A stretch of 47,500 bases of DNA from Chrysomallon squamiferum (Eukaryota > Mollusca > Gastropoda > Neomphalida > Peltospiridae): contig CM022671.1 in assembly GCA_012295275.1 (NCBI GenBank), forward strand, positions 11,608,178 through 11,655,677, read 5' to 3'. The translations under genes were made by a program, and so were the position numbers. A model generated the notes under the pieces. It had not been told where the DNA came from, searched no databases, and was given only the letters and a program-made list of their open reading frames with translations. Positions 9,201-18,459 of the stretch are shown here, one piece after another (position 1 is the stretch's first letter; each line of letters begins with the position of its first letter).

Positions 9201-9520
9201 ACGGAAGTTAAGTTACTGTTTCAAAGCACCATTAATGTCGTTTAAGATACCTAGGGTTTATTATTATTGGGGTTTTTTATGCATTCATTTTTTAAAAATT
9301 TGTTTTTTTAAGTGACAACAATGGAATTGGGCAGAGTGGCTCATTTGACAACAACCCTGAAAAAATGCCCCTGGGACCCTACGACACGGACAGCCTGGAA
9401 GAATATGGAGATGTTGACCCAAGCAGGTTTAATGAAGATGGGTCATTTATTGGCCAGTACGGTGACCAGAAGGTGGAACCCATTGACACACCCAACCCCT
9501 CTGGATTGTCTGCTCTGTAA
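1..9520 (+). CDS. Nrg: Neuroglian/L1CAM-family cell adhesion molecule, 3' part of gene (14 exons)
   Basis: Single-pass membrane adhesion protein of the L1/neuroglian family, which mediates neuronal and epithelial contact and anchors to ankyrin and spectrin. Joined exons: 2-269, 677-1053, 1261-1510, 1886-2016, 2773-3001, 3176-3298, 3733-3915, 4066-4191, 4561-4722, 5091-5165, 6262-6306, 7629-7754, 8013-8085, 9313-9520. They total 2376 nt, 791 codons plus TAA, with phase kept at every junction. Domain order is last Ig, FN3 1-5, linker, transmembrane helix and a tail with FIGQY, the neuroglian layout. Many N-glycosylation sequons (NYT, NAT, NTT, NIS, NET, NVT, NAS, NFS, NVS) support an ectodomain. 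The 5' half, with signal peptide and first Ig domains, lies outside the window. Family identity is near certain. The exact paralogue name and use of the two small linker exons are inferred. Confidence 0.95.
270..676 (+). other. Intron 1 of the window
   Basis: GTAAAA donor and TTGCAG acceptor. AT-rich with an ATT-rich tract near 348-376. I see no coding or mobile sequence in it. Confidence 0.85.
677..1053 (+). CDS. Nrg: Neuroglian exon: FN3-1 and start of FN3-2
   Basis: Starts in phase 1 (g+ca = Ala) with ATPDPPTKV, the usual opening of the first fibronectin type III domain. The FN3 core tryptophan is in TITWEFEE, and the tyrosine-corner segment is [20 protein letters not shown]3-2 begins after PSARPDRNP and continues to the strand carrying LIVEWE. 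The exon ends on a complete codon (GAG|GTCAGT, phase 0). Sequons are YNTT and SNIS. Short in-frame and minus-strand ORFs across the region are shadows. Confidence 0.95.
1261..1510 (+). CDS. Nrg: Neuroglian exon: rest of FN3-2
   Basis: Follows a TTTTATAG acceptor in phase 0 and completes FN3-2: [20 protein letters not shown], then a strand and tyrosine-corner segment ([16 protein letters not shown]). It ends on one base of the next codon (AAGCAG|GTCTGT, phase 1). One sequon (YNET). The intron before it is only about 200 bases. Confidence 0.93.
1511..1885 (+). other. Intron 3
   Basis: GTCTGT donor and TATACAG acceptor. AT-rich, with no recognisable content. Confidence 0.8.
1886..2016 (+). CDS. 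Nrg: Neuroglian exon: first half of FN3-3
   Basis: Starts g+ct = Ala with [20 protein letters not shown], the opening of FN3-3. The FN3 tryptophan lies in AHFRWDPVD. It ends FSGYK on a complete codon (AAG|GTAACA, phase 0). The family places G-Y-x-V/I at this strand boundary, and the next exon resumes VRFWKEG, so the join restores a standard FN3 strand C. Confidence 0.93.
2017..2772 (+). other. Intron 4, containing a transposon relic
   Basis: GTAACA donor and TTTTCAG acceptor. It has T- and A-rich low-complexity sequence at 2160-2260. From about 2304 to 2740 there is an antisense Tigger/pogo-type fragment, listed separately. The rest is plain AT-rich intron. Confidence 0.85.
2304..2740 (-). 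mobile_element. Pogo/Tigger-type DNA transposon fragment (5' end and HTH of transposase)
   Basis: On the minus strand, 2567 down to 2304 reads as the N-terminal helix-turn-helix of a pogo/Tigger (CENP-B-like) transposase. It has [20 protein letters not shown], then [16 protein letters not shown] and a PAKDVKI segment, which fits the family pattern of K-x-E-I-I-x-x-x-E-x-G, I-A-R-x-Y and S-T-x-x-x-I-L-K. The + strand end at 2740 (GTCAAGGTACCACTG) reads on minus as a CAGTGGTACCTTGAC-type terminus, like Tigger inverted repeats. The catalytic DDE part and the other inverted repeat are missing, so this is a dead fragment, antisense to the host gene. The reading frame decays into AT-rich sequence left of 2304. 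Confidence 0.8.
2773..3001 (+). CDS. Nrg: Neuroglian exon: rest of FN3-3 with basic cleavage-type site
   Basis: Begins [10 protein letters not shown], strand C of FN3-3. A loop then contains S-R-H-R-R-A-S (R-H-R-R at 2854-2865), an R-x-R-R pattern of the proprotein-convertase type. L1-family members are known to be processed at a basic site in FN3-3. The exon continues to [20 protein letters not shown] with sequons SNAS and VNFS. It ends at 3001 on one base of a codon (GGAG|GTAATT, phase 1). The loop and site are seen in sequence; actual cleavage is inferred. Confidence 0.93.
3176..3298 (+). CDS. Nrg: Neuroglian exon: first half of FN3-4
   Basis: Starts g+tt = Val: [20 protein letters not shown], then [10 protein letters not shown] and [11 protein letters not shown]. 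The FN3 tryptophan and the P-N-G-x-I-x-G-Y signature are present. I placed the donor at 3299 (ACAA|GTGGGT). This is the only nearby GT that leaves phase 1 and joins the next exon cleanly (a+tt = Ile) before the in-frame TAA at 3307-3309. Confidence 0.88.
3299..3732 (+). other. Intron 6
   Basis: GTGGGT donor (weaker than its neighbours) and TACTTCAG acceptor. AT-rich, with nothing recognisable. Confidence 0.8.
3733..3915 (+). CDS. Nrg: Neuroglian exon: rest of FN3-4
   Basis: Reads [19 protein letters not shown], then [40 protein letters not shown]. The L-x-G-L-x-P-x-x-x-Y-x-x tyrosine corner and the K-G-x-G-x motif are typical of FN3-4 in this family. It ends in phase 1 (GAAG|GTGAGT, a strong donor). 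Confidence 0.93.
4066..4191 (+). CDS. Nrg: Neuroglian exon: first half of FN3-5
   Basis: Starts g+ag = Glu: [20 protein letters not shown], then [20 protein letters not shown] and KM. It has an FN3 tryptophan after the NVS sequon and a G-N-Y-Y-Y-L-Q-Y-R strand. It ends at 4191 (ATGG|GTAAGT, phase 1, a strong donor). The 150-base intron before it holds nothing notable. Confidence 0.93.
4192..4560 (+). other. Intron 8
   Basis: GTAAGT donor and TTATGCAG acceptor. Contains ATT/TTA-rich low-complexity repeats (about 4398-4456) and a TTTA-type tract (about 4505-4556) running up to the acceptor. Confidence 0.85.
4561..4722 (+). CDS. Nrg: Neuroglian exon: rest of FN3-5
   Basis: Starts g+gt = Gly: [20 protein letters not shown], then [35 protein letters not shown]. 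The L-E-x-G-T-x-Y-E-V-R-V tyrosine corner is a textbook FN3 end. It ends in phase 1 (GTTG|GTGAGT). This closes the fifth and last FN3 domain. Confidence 0.93.
4723..5090 (+). other. Intron 9
   Basis: GTGAGT donor, and a GATAG acceptor with a poor pyrimidine tract if the next exon is used. AT-rich, nothing recognisable. Confidence 0.7.
5091..5165 (+). CDS. Nrg: Neuroglian membrane-proximal cassette exon with poly-Asn run (possible)
   Basis: A 75-nt phase 1-1 block: g+gc = Gly, then [13 protein letters not shown], eight Asn codons (AAC repeat, 5132-5155) and STGG. It carries sequons (NGS, NST). Both the acceptor (TTTTGATAG) and donor (GGAG|GTTTTC) are weak. Its length is a multiple of three, so skipping keeps frame. 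It sits where L1-family genes have a variable linker before the membrane. If not spliced at 5165 the frame stays open to a TGA at 5225-5227. It could be a regulated cassette, a terminal exon, or non-coding. Confidence 0.5.
5166..6261 (+). other. Intron 10
   Basis: AT-rich, about 1.1 kb. It has ATT-rich and A-rich short tracts (5690-5775), an AATAAA at 5521-5526, and two similar GTTGTTGTTTA stretches (near 5263 and 5350). No gene or mobile element recognised. Confidence 0.75.
6262..6306 (+). CDS. Nrg: Neuroglian 45-nt membrane-proximal microexon
   Basis: Phase 1-1 microexon between GGTTTTGCAG and a strong GTAAGC donor. It encodes [15 protein letters not shown] plus one base, with one N-glycosylation sequon (NVT). 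It is Ser/Thr/Pro-rich, as expected of a short stalk between FN3-5 and the membrane. Skipping would keep frame. Strong splice sites and phase match to both sides make it likely real; whether it is constitutive is unknown. Confidence 0.75.
   Translation, partial: LFPTPMLLTSLAPQ
6307..7628 (+). other. Intron 11
   Basis: About 1.3 kb, AT-rich. Short A-rich and GAAA tracts (6414-6440) and a small GATA tract (7339-7358). A GTTACACTT triplication (about 7591-7612) lies just before the acceptor. Short ORFs in it look random. Confidence 0.8.
7629..7754 (+). CDS. Nrg: Neuroglian exon: transmembrane helix and juxtamembrane tail
   Basis: Starts g+cg = Ala: [11 protein letters not shown], then the membrane helix [20 protein letters not shown] (7661-7726 including two further Ile), and the stop-transfer [13 protein letters not shown] at the outer edge and K-R-N-R-G-x-K-Y inside are hallmarks of the L1/neuroglian family; the juxtamembrane basic stretch is a known FERM/ERM contact region in the family. 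It ends in phase 1 (CATG|GTAAGT). The minus-strand ORF over it is a shadow. Confidence 0.97.
8013..8085 (+). CDS. Nrg: Neuroglian cytoplasmic exon
   Basis: Starts g+tt = Val: [20 protein letters not shown], then EYGK plus two bases. It matches the family pattern K-Y-x-V-x-x-K-E and F-x-E-Y. The donor at 8086 (AGAG|GTATTC) leaves phase 2, which fits the final exon (ag+t = Ser). If the donor is ignored, the frame stays open to a TAA at 8198-8200 through unusually GC-rich sequence (see findings). Confidence 0.92.
8086..9312 (+). other. Intron 13 (with possible retained coding start)
   Basis: The first ~80 bases are GC-richer than the rest and stay open in frame to 8200. Downstream it is AT-rich, with a 64-bp tandem repeat (8462-8604) and T-rich tracts. 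The acceptor is TTTTTTTAAG at 9312, a somewhat unusual AAG. Confidence 0.8.
8462..8604 (+). repeat. 64-bp tandem duplication, two copies plus a 15-bp third
   Basis: Copy 1 is 8462-8525, copy 2 is 8526-8589, and a partial third starts at 8590. Each begins AATTTCAGTA and ends GTGTGATCTAG. The two full copies differ at only a couple of positions, so the duplication is recent. It lies in intron 13. Confidence 0.95.
9313..9520 (+). CDS. Nrg: Neuroglian final coding exon: FIGQY ankyrin-binding tail
   Basis: Completes Ser (ag+t), then [68 protein letters not shown] and TAA at 9518-9520. D-T-D-S-x-x-E-Y-G-D and E-D-G-S-F-I-G-Q-Y are the most conserved cytoplasmic signatures of the family. FIGQY (9446-9460) binds ankyrin and loses binding when its Tyr is phosphorylated. 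The C-terminal L-S-A-L has Ser at -2 and a hydrophobic last residue, a class I PDZ-ligand pattern as seen in other L1-family members. Confidence 0.97.
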
Positions 9521-10846
9521 ACTGAAGTTCTTACTGGATCTGATTTGTGAAACTGCTTTATGTTTTTGTTTTACAATAACAGGATGTGTCATATGGCAGG
9601 AAGGGTAATTAATTAAACTATATTTCAAGATGATTGAAAATATGTGACATTCCATAACTGCATTAAAAAACAAACTTACTTGAACCTCATTTTAAATTCT
9701 GAAATGATTGGATGCCAAAATGAAAGGATATGATCAGATACATTGCATCAACAGCTTGGATGTTGATTATTTGCTGGAAAAAAGGAAATAGATTGTATGG
9801 AAAGGATAAAGAGGATTCTTTTGTGCAATATTTTGTGCTGTAATCTTTACAGACTAAATTTAAAAAATGAAATTTTTTTAGCAGAACTGGGTCCATTTGT
9901 TGTCTTCCCAGTCGCAGAAATTGGAGTACAAACGAGGGAATGAAATTTTTTCCATTTACTTTGATTTGACTTGATTTGCCTTATGGTTGGTAGGATACAC
10001 AAGTTTTTAAATGATCATCTTGCAATTGATATGACTATTAATGACAGATTATTTTTTACAAATTTTAATAATTTTCATGACAAATTATATTTTATTCTCA
10101 AGTATTCTGCAAAGTGATGCAAGTTAGTTCTTTCTGTTGACTCAAAGCTAATGATGTAGTTTTAGTTGAGTAATATATTGGTTGTGAAAGTTATGCTTCT
10201 GTGTATATTGTAGTTCTTAACAACCATTAATATATTGCTGTGTTACTGAGCTTGAGATGTATATACCTAAAATGTGTATCTGTGCAAGGAAACCATTGAC
10301 TTGTTAGATAGTTTGATGTCTTTGTGTAGATCACTGAAAATAATGGAAGTATTATTGTTTAGTAACTGATCAGCAGAAGTCTTCTGAATATGACAAGTTA
10401 TAAACTAATGTTCACCAATTTCACTATGAACAGCTGCAAGTTTCACAAACAACTACTACACAGTTTGTGAAACATTTTTGCAACTAATATTAACTGTTTC
10501 AAACTTCCACATGCCCTGCACAGATACCTGTAAAGATTAAATATTGTCACAGATCATACATGCTAACGTCACTCTATTGAAAATCACAACCACTATTATG
10601 TTATAAAACTGCAAATATCCTGCATTTTCAAGTTTGAGTTTGGTTAGGGTTTTGAAACCAGCCATCTTAGAAAAATAATAGTCTGAAATTAGATTAATTG
10701 CTGAAGAAAACACTCGAAGGCAGCAAAACCAGACTTTATTATGGATTAATTATAGATAGTAAAATAGTTACAAATGTCTTATCAGACTAACTACAGATGT
10801 TTTCTTATTTAGTATTCAGCATCATTTAAAGGTGCTTTTAGAAATC

Positions 10847-11266
10847 ATAGTAAATATGATTTGAAATCAATTTAAATATAGTGAATATGATTTGAAATCA
10901 ATTTAAATACAGTAAATAATGAATTAAGAAATTTGATAAATTATTTACAGATTTGACAATGACATTCTTTAATACTGTATATGTCTTAATCAATAAAATT
11001 ATTGTCAAAGCTGATAATTTTAAACTCCATGTCATTTAAACATTGTTTATACATTTTTGTGTGTTACAATTATAGTAAATATGATTTGAAATCAATTTAA
11101 ATATAGTAAATAATGAATTAAGAAATTTGATAAATTATTTACAGATTTGACAATGACATTCTTTAATACTGTATATGTCTTAATCATTAAAGTTATTGTC
11201 AAAGCTGATAATTTTAAACTCCCATGTCATTTAAACATTGTTTATACATTTTTGTGTGTTACAATT
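10847..11266 (+). repeat. 194/195-bp tandem duplication in the 3' UTR
   Basis: Copy 1 is about 10878-11071 and copy 2 about 11072-11266, nearly identical. A further 31-bp lead copy (10847-10877) of the first part (GTAAATATGATTTGAAATC) precedes them. Copy 1 holds AATAAA where copy 2 has ATTAAA. Confidence 0.93.
10992..10997 (+). promoter_or_regulatory. Candidate poly(A) signal AATAAA
   Basis: Canonical hexamer about 1.47 kb after the stop codon, inside the first copy of the tandem duplication. Many AT-rich chance hexamers exist here, so use is uncertain. Confidence 0.35.
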
Positions 11267-12448
11267 ATTTTTGATTAAGATAACAATTATGAACTTTCTT
11301 TCTAATATTTGTTTTTATAAAGATTTAAAAAATTAATTTTATAGATTCAAAAGTTGACTAGGTAAGACTTGGTATGTCTGTTCTGTTCAGTTCACAAAAC
11401 GTAACTACTGGACAGACTGCTTACAGCAAGTTTACAGATGTTTCACAGCTCACAGTGAAGTCATCATCTGTACATTGTTAATCACTCGGTGTTAAAAAAA
11501 TACCAGTATTTTACAATATAAATAATTAGTTTACTTCATGTCCAACAATATAATAATGCATTTGTATTTAACACATATAACCCTCCTTTACCTTCATTGT
11601 TTTTGAAGTGATTACTTTGTACAAAGTGCTTTGTTTATTAAAATAGCTCATTGAACCAAACATATTATCAACTGTTTAAAACAATCCTAGGTTTCATTCT
11701 TTTAATTTCATTTCTATTTTTCAAACCTAAGTGCAATAGGTGTAAATATTTTCCACTGCCATGTTGCATAATATTGGAATCATCCAATCATAACTGACTT
11801 TGCTTTAGTTTTGTAAAATAACCAATTGTAAGTGATGTTGCAGTTTCCAGTACAGTAACCATTCATAGTTACATTAGTTGCTTTTTACATTTCTCAGTTT
11901 TTATTTTGTTTTAGAAAAATGTTATTATAATTTTAATTTGATTTTGGATTGTAACACATTTTGCAGTGTTTCCATGATAAACATTCAAAGTTTTTTCTTA
12001 CAAACCAAAGCAAGAAAACACCCATCTTTTTTTGAATTTAAGGAAGAAACTCTTTTAGCCTTGCCATTTTAATAAGATATATGCATTTTTGCATTTATGG
12101 AAATAACATTTTAATTATTATAATTAATAATAATATTTTTTGCACTTTCTTTTTTTTTAAAGTTGCTTTTAGTCCATTTCATTTCATATCTACCTCCTTT
12201 TTTTTATTGGTGGAATCTGCATTTCAATTTTTTAAATTTTATTATGATTTATTATTTTATCTTTTTATTTTATTTCATTATTATTTCCTTTTATATTTTA
12301 TTTTATTTGCCTGTTATTTTTTTAAGTTTTAGTTTTATTGAATGAGTTGGATAGATGTGCCAAATTTTTGCATTCCTTTGTTTGGATGTACATTTCCAGT
12401 ATTGTAGTGTTTAGTTCAACATTTTAACATTTTCATCCACCTTTTTCA

Positions 12449-12454
12449 AATAAA
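12449..12454 (+). promoter_or_regulatory. Candidate distal poly(A) signal AATAAA
   Basis: Canonical hexamer, followed within 35 bases by further AATAAA matches (12475 onward). Plausible distal end of the neuroglian transcript. Confidence 0.35.
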
Positions 12455-12499
12455 TGTTTGAAGCACAAAATAGAAATAAAAAATAAATTTTTCTTTGAA

Positions 12500-15400
12500 A
12501 TAGAAAAGTGAAATAGGGATTTACATTAAAGAAGAGGTACTTGATATTTGAATAAGTTAATTTCAGTTTAAAAGCATAATGAAATCAACATTATTTAGTT
12601 AATTGTCCAGTTTAAATTATTTTATTATTTTATTATTATCGGGTCTTTCCTGAAATAATGTGTGTCAGGGCTTCTTTTTTGTTTGTTGGTTTTTTTATGA
12701 AAGAAAGTAAAATGAAATAAATAAAGAAAAGAAAAACAGTTTTAGAAATTGTAAAGTACATGGTCATACAGATGCAAAAATATTTTCAGACTTGATGGAA
12801 ATGTGATGTGAAAGTGTTAAAATCTTTAGAAATATATACCCAGTAGAATTTAATTAACAAATTCAGTTTAGGTTTTTTAGTTGAACAGTTATTTAAAATA
12901 ATTTAATATAATTAATCTTGTGTTGTTTTGTTTGTTTTATATGAATGTGTATTATAATTTCATGTACATCACAGTTAGATTGATTTTTTTTATTTCTGTT
13001 AATTTTTTAAAAGTCCTCTTATGGTAGCTGTAGATGTCCTCCGTGATGGAAAGTGAGAAAGAGAAAAAGGTGTGACTGATTTGGCTGGAACTCAGATCTG
13101 ATACATCAGTCAATTTAAATACTAGCTTGCCTTTTGTATAAAATGTCACTCTTTAGACTTCACTTTTTACATTCTGAATAGCACTTAGTACAAAGACAAA
13201 ATTTATTCAAAAAAGAAAAAAAAAATCATGAACAATATTTAATTATTTTTACTTGGACCAAAATATTTTGAAAAAAAAAATAAGATGATAAAAAATATAT
13301 GGTATTTTGCCATTATTTGAATCAGCTTTTTCATGCTTTTATCCATTGACATCAAAAGATGAATATATTGGTCATGGCTCAAATAATATAATATCATGTG
13401 ACATTTCAAAGCCAGTTCAATCTTCAAGATAAACGGAAATACAAAATCGACAGTGGATCAATTTTAGATTAGGATTGCTTAATTATGTGAATATAAATAA
13501 AAGTGGAATTTTGAAATACTTTATTGTGAACGTCCCCCATTTCCTTGCCAGTGAGTGCTATGTTTTTTTTTATTATTATATTCTTTGAAGTAAAATAGAT
13601 TAAAATGTCTTGGGTGACGAACAAATGATTTGAAGCATTTACATTTTTCTCTTTATAATTATTTCATTTATTGAATCTTGTGTCTTATTTGCATACATTC
13701 ATGTTTGTAGAGGATTTTCTCTTTTATAATTTGTTTTACAACTTCTTTCTGTAACAACTTTGATACTACTTTATGATCATGATTGAGTCAACTGGAACAA
13801 ACATTTTACTTGACTCAGTCTTTTGAAGTTTTTTGAACAGCAAGAAGCAGAAAGATCAGATTTGTTTTAATACGTGCATAATAATTACTCATTCTGCAGC
13901 AATTACTGTGTGTGTGCGTGTGTGTGTGTAATCATCTGTATTTTATATCCCACTGTTTTTGTATGAGCTGTTTTCATCTAGAAGAAATATCAAGAAAAAA
14001 CTTACAGATAAAATAGTCTTTTTGTTTTAAATTTATTAATTATGTTTTATTCATTATATTGCTTAATCATTCACCACAGTGATAATTGTATTACCACATG
14101 TTTAATACCACAAACGAAATAATGTCATATGAGACCCAGAAGTGCATCAGATAAACATTTTTAAAATTGCAACAAAAAAGATATTATCTTTGATTAAGTA
14201 AGACATGTGCCTAAGAAATCTGTTTAAAACAGAAAGCTGCAGTGTCACATGTTTTACCAGCACTGTTAATGTTTTAAACAAATATTTCTAAGGCATGTAT
14301 TTTAATCAAATATATGTTTATTGCGGCAGAATATAAAAAAAATAATAATAACAAAATTATATAACTGCACAATTTAGGTTGTATTTGACTGTAAAGACAG
14401 TCAATCTGGTTTTCATATGAAGATAACAGCATTATTCATTTGAATTAGAAATTTGTTAACTGTATGTTATATGTAACTAAAACATTCCTGGGTCTGTTAG
14501 TTGGATTGTGTGAGAAATTCAGTTATATCCCACAACAAGATGTTGAGGGATATTTTCAGTTTGTTGATGTCAGAAATAGTTGGACATTCTAATCTGTTAA
14601 ACTGTAAAATCAGGATCCTATTCCACAAAAATTAACTTTTTCTTTTAATGAAACAAAGATTTATTTTTAAGTTTCTAGAATTTGTTTTAAAGAAATAGAA
14701 GAAATAAAGAAAGCTTTTTCAGTCAATAAATATGTATCATTTAATTTGTCAGTCAAGATAGACATCAAATTTAAAAAACAAAATGTTTTTTTCACAAATA
14801 TTATTTTTATTTAAATATGGTTATTTATTACTAAAGCAATGATATTTTTAAAACATTTTGAATTGGAAAATTAAGAAATTATTTTCCTGGGAAAGGATTC
14901 TGATATTATTTGTTACATTTTTAGTTTGTGAAAGAGATGCTTTTGTTATTTTTAATTTCTAGATGTCCTTTTTTAAACTTCTTTCTACGTATAAGTGAAA
15001 TACGTGTTAGAGAATGACAGTTTATTTTCTTGCAGCAAGAAATTAAAAGTTAATGAAAATTTCGTAATTTCTAAAAAAATGAAGAACACAAACAAATACA
15101 AAGAATGATAAATTTCAGAAATGTTACCATTTTGGTGTGGAAATGTTTAAAATTTTTCAAACTGTCAATTCAGTTATTTTGATCTTTCTAGATAAAACAT
15201 GACAAATTACAGACATTTAGTTTTTCGTTAACATGCAGTTTATCATAACAAACCCTTGTTTCATATTCATCAGCTCTTCTTGTGGTCACAATTCTCACCA
15301 GAGTTAACATCAGAGACAGACTGCAGATTCTAAGGCATACATGTAGCCATCTTGAACTGTCAAGACATTGTTTATAATAATAACATCCTAAATACATTTT

Positions 15401-17133
15401 GTATATTTTACAATTTTACTCACCAGGTTTTTTTTATAGTAAAGTACTAAAAATAAGTTTGATATTTCACTAAATGATAATTTACTTTTTGGTGATTTCA
15501 TTTCAACGTATAAAAATCCCACTGCACAGTAAATTATTGCAGAGTTGCTTTATCTCATTAAATTGGTAATTTTTATACACATTTTGATGTCATGATATTT
15601 CTAAAATAGCTTTTAAAATCAACATTAAAATAGAGAAAATCTGAAAAGAAAAACAAACAGGTTATCTATCTGGGAAGTATTTCCCTGTTTCAGTAAACTA
15701 ACAAAGAAACTGATATATCAGTATATAAAAATGCTCAGTTTCTAAATCTGGAATATGTTAGACATCTTGTCCTGTGTTTCTGAAGAGTGCCTTCGTGACT
15801 GTTGTTAACTTTGATGAGAAACATGACCATGAGAAGAGCAGACGCCTTGTTGAGTTGATGTACATAATTAAATGTTACGTATAATCTGCTGATACCTGTG
15901 TGTTTCTGTTTTCTCATGCTTTGTGTAATCATTTCAACAATCTTGTATTGTACTGTTATCAGTAGATAGCCACTGCAACATAATACTACGCATCAAGAAA
16001 TTATGCTGCTTTTTTTTTAATCATCAAGTTTGTTTAGAAAATCAGGTGCTACTATAGACATATCTTGCATGGATAAATGTTATTTATGAATTTGTTACTC
16101 ACATCTACTGAGACAAAAATCAGGAACAGAAGAGCAATTGGAGAAAATACTGCATAGAACTGATTTTTGTTTAGTAAATAGGTTTTGTAATATGGTAAAG
16201 ATATTAAAATTAACATCGGAAATAGCCTGAAGAGAGTTTTATCTAGTTATATTAATTTACTTGTGATAGATATAAAACAAATATATATATATATATATAT
16301 ATATAAAAAAAAAAAATAAATTCATATTACTTCAGCAGTTAAAAAAAAAAAAAAAAACAAATAAAAAATAAAATAAAATAAATGTTATGCTATTTAGAAT
16401 TGAAAAGTATTATAAAAAGTGAATATCATATTTATTAGTAAATGTAAGTACTTTCCAGATACATAGTAGCTATGTTGTGGTGGCTGTTGTAGTATGCAGT
16501 AGTAGTTGTAGTCAGGCACCGTGGAGGTTGCCGCTGTGCTAGTGTGACACTGTTTTCTTTGCTAATTATTATAATGTTGGTTTGTGCTACAACTTTTCAC
16601 ATAAATCAAAATAAAATTAAACTGTGCTTTGAATACTGGTAGTTGTGTTTTCTTTTAATATCGGAAACCAGATGGATATGGAACAAAACTCGCTTTATTT
16701 TGTCAACAGTGCAAGAGTTACTGGCACTGAAGGAAGGGAGGTAACTGCACTCTGGAATGGATCGTCGGCTGACTGTGAGTTTGTACTGCAAGTTTGTTTG
16801 GAAGGGCAAATGGTTCGTGTGCTAGTTATGTTAACTGATAAATCTGCGTTCAGAGTTTGTAGAAAGAATCATCAGAATAAAACTGAAATAACTTTCACTG
16901 CTGAGAGAAAAAGAGATCAAACAGTGACCGGGGAAAAAATAAAAGGAAATTATTTTAAAGGAAGAAATCTATTGTATGGGAGATAACTCTGTTCGTTTTA
17001 AATAGTTGTAATTGAAGAACTGCACTGATTCTAAATTTTAAAAGGTCAATAAGTTTATATTTACAAATTTTTTAAAGTTTAATATTATTATTATTAAATT
17101 TTAAAAATTATTATTATTATTATTATTATTTAC
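12500..17133. other. AT-rich intergenic sequence
   Basis: No recognisable gene. It contains a short TG tract (13908-13930), an AT microsatellite (16281-16304), A-rich tracts near 16305-16382 and ATT-rich sequence just before 17133. Short ORFs look random. One 113-codon ORF (16645-16986) is described separately. Confidence 0.7.
16645..16986 (+). other. Unrecognised 113-codon ORF
   Basis: Open from ATG to TAA in sequence slightly GC-richer than its surroundings. The protein is hydrophilic and Lys/Arg-rich towards its C-terminus (TAERKRDQTVTGEKIKG), with four cysteines. No signal peptide, membrane helix or domain that I recognise. It may be a chance ORF or a worn mobile-element piece; no function can be proposed. 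Confidence 0.15.
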
Positions 17134-17445
17134 CCTTGGGATTAATAATTATAGTCGTAAGTCTGTCCCTATATATAAGGATTATTTTTGATCGCACCAA
17201 AAGAAAAATGTTATTATTAGTTACGTGAAATATATTTTGTATAAAAAATTACTTTCAGTTAAACTATGCACCATATATTGCTGATACGGTGCAACATTAA
17301 TTAATTTCAAGAACGTGAAAAATAACAATGATGTTTTGTTATTATACAGTGTATTTGTATTTGTATTGAGTTATTTATGTTGCTAATTAGTTTTCACACA
17401 GCTAATAATTAATTAAACCAGTTTATTGATGTTGAAACAAGTTAG
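17134..17445 (+). repeat. Dispersed repeat family, copy A
   Basis: Begins CCTTGGGATTAATAATTATA and ends near AAACCAGTTTATTGATG. Copy B (35108-35390) is closely similar along nearly its whole length, and copy C (43918-44186) matches in inverted orientation. Shared blocks include GATCGCACCAAAAGAAAAAT (A and B) and GTTTTCACACAGCTAATAAT (all three). No protein coding. Probably a non-autonomous transposon or SINE-like family, type unknown. Confidence 0.85.
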
Positions 17446-17999
17446 ACACGAATATATACATATACTCACAGTAATTTTTAAAGCAAGTCTTACGTTCAAT
17501 TCAATAATCAATTTATAAATCAAGTCTCCAAACTCGATCTGTTCATTGTTTAATTACAGAACTCACATCTCCAGGCAGCGAGTTAATCAAAGAATCCGAT
17601 AATTATGTGAATAAACAAACAGGCTTCCTCCTGAGATAATAAAACAGAGCGAAATCAGAACACGCGAGCGATTTCCAAGTGCTGCCAAGTAAACAGTGTA
17701 TTCTGAACGTTCATAAATAAATTAACGTTTTCGTAAGGGCTAAGAGAGTTTAAGTACTTATCACGTACGCCAGACAGTCATTACATTTTTAAAAACTAAT
17801 TAAACTGCAGATCTTGTCTACATATGTAGTATTTCTGTGATTCACGAAGAAAAACTAAAAACAAAACAAAACAAAACCAGATAAGCACAGTAAGAATTAG
17901 GCATTTAGTTACGTCTGAAATCATGGTTCTAACCTTATTAAGCTGGGGGCTTTAGTTAAGAGGGATTTCAGAAATTACAGTTTGAAGCTATTAATTTTT

Positions 18000-18002
<3 letters not shown>

Positions 18003-18064
<62 letters not shown>
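18003..18064 (+). repeat. GA microsatellite
   Basis: About 62 bases of uninterrupted GA dinucleotide, followed by degenerate TAG/TAGTAT trinucleotide repeats to about 18175. Confidence 0.98.
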
Positions 18065-18066
<2 letters not shown>

Positions 18067-18175
18067 ATAGTAGCATAGTAGTAGTAGTAGTAGTATTAGT
18101 ACTGTACTAGTAGCATAGTAGTATTAGTATTAGCAGTAGTAATGGTAGTATTAGTAGTAGTAGCGGTAGTTGCAT
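18065..18175 (+). repeat. Degenerate TAG trinucleotide repeat
   Basis: Repeats of TAG with interspersed TAT and CAT triplets directly after the GA tract. The ORFs through it are low complexity. Confidence 0.9.
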
Positions 18176-18459
18176 TGTTATGGTTATGCAGGCTCACTGA
18201 AAGTGGCTTGATGTATATCAAACAGTTCCTAGTGATGAAAACAACATCAGGAAGTTGGTATTTACGACTATTTTCAGTCCCCGTTTTTTTGTTAAGGTAT
18301 CGTAAGTCCTACTTGTTGCCGTTCTCGATTATAGGTAGCAATGCTGACAGAGTCACATCTTTGACAATGCATAAGCTAAAACAGTGAGCTGCACGGTGGA
18401 AATATCTGGCTTTTTGCTTCAGTTAAAAACATTCTTGTACAGCTTATAATTTCTCAACC

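Larger units (their letters stand above)
9521..12460 (+). other. 3' UTR of neuroglian gene (end uncertain)
   Basis: AT-rich sequence after the TAA with no coding potential. It contains candidate poly(A) signals AATAAA at 10992 and 12449 and ATTAAA at 11186, Pumilio-type UGUANAUA motifs at 10258 and 11741, and a 194-bp tandem duplication. Transcript end cannot be fixed from sequence. The last listed poly(A) signal gives a UTR of about 2.9 kb, the first about 1.5 kb. Confidence 0.6.

Noticed and set aside
12081-12345. Phe/Ile-rich ORFs
   Set aside because: T-rich sequence only; composition explains them.
16645-16986. Functional protein gene
   Set aside because: No domain, no splice or promoter signals and no neighbours; kept only as a low-confidence ORF.
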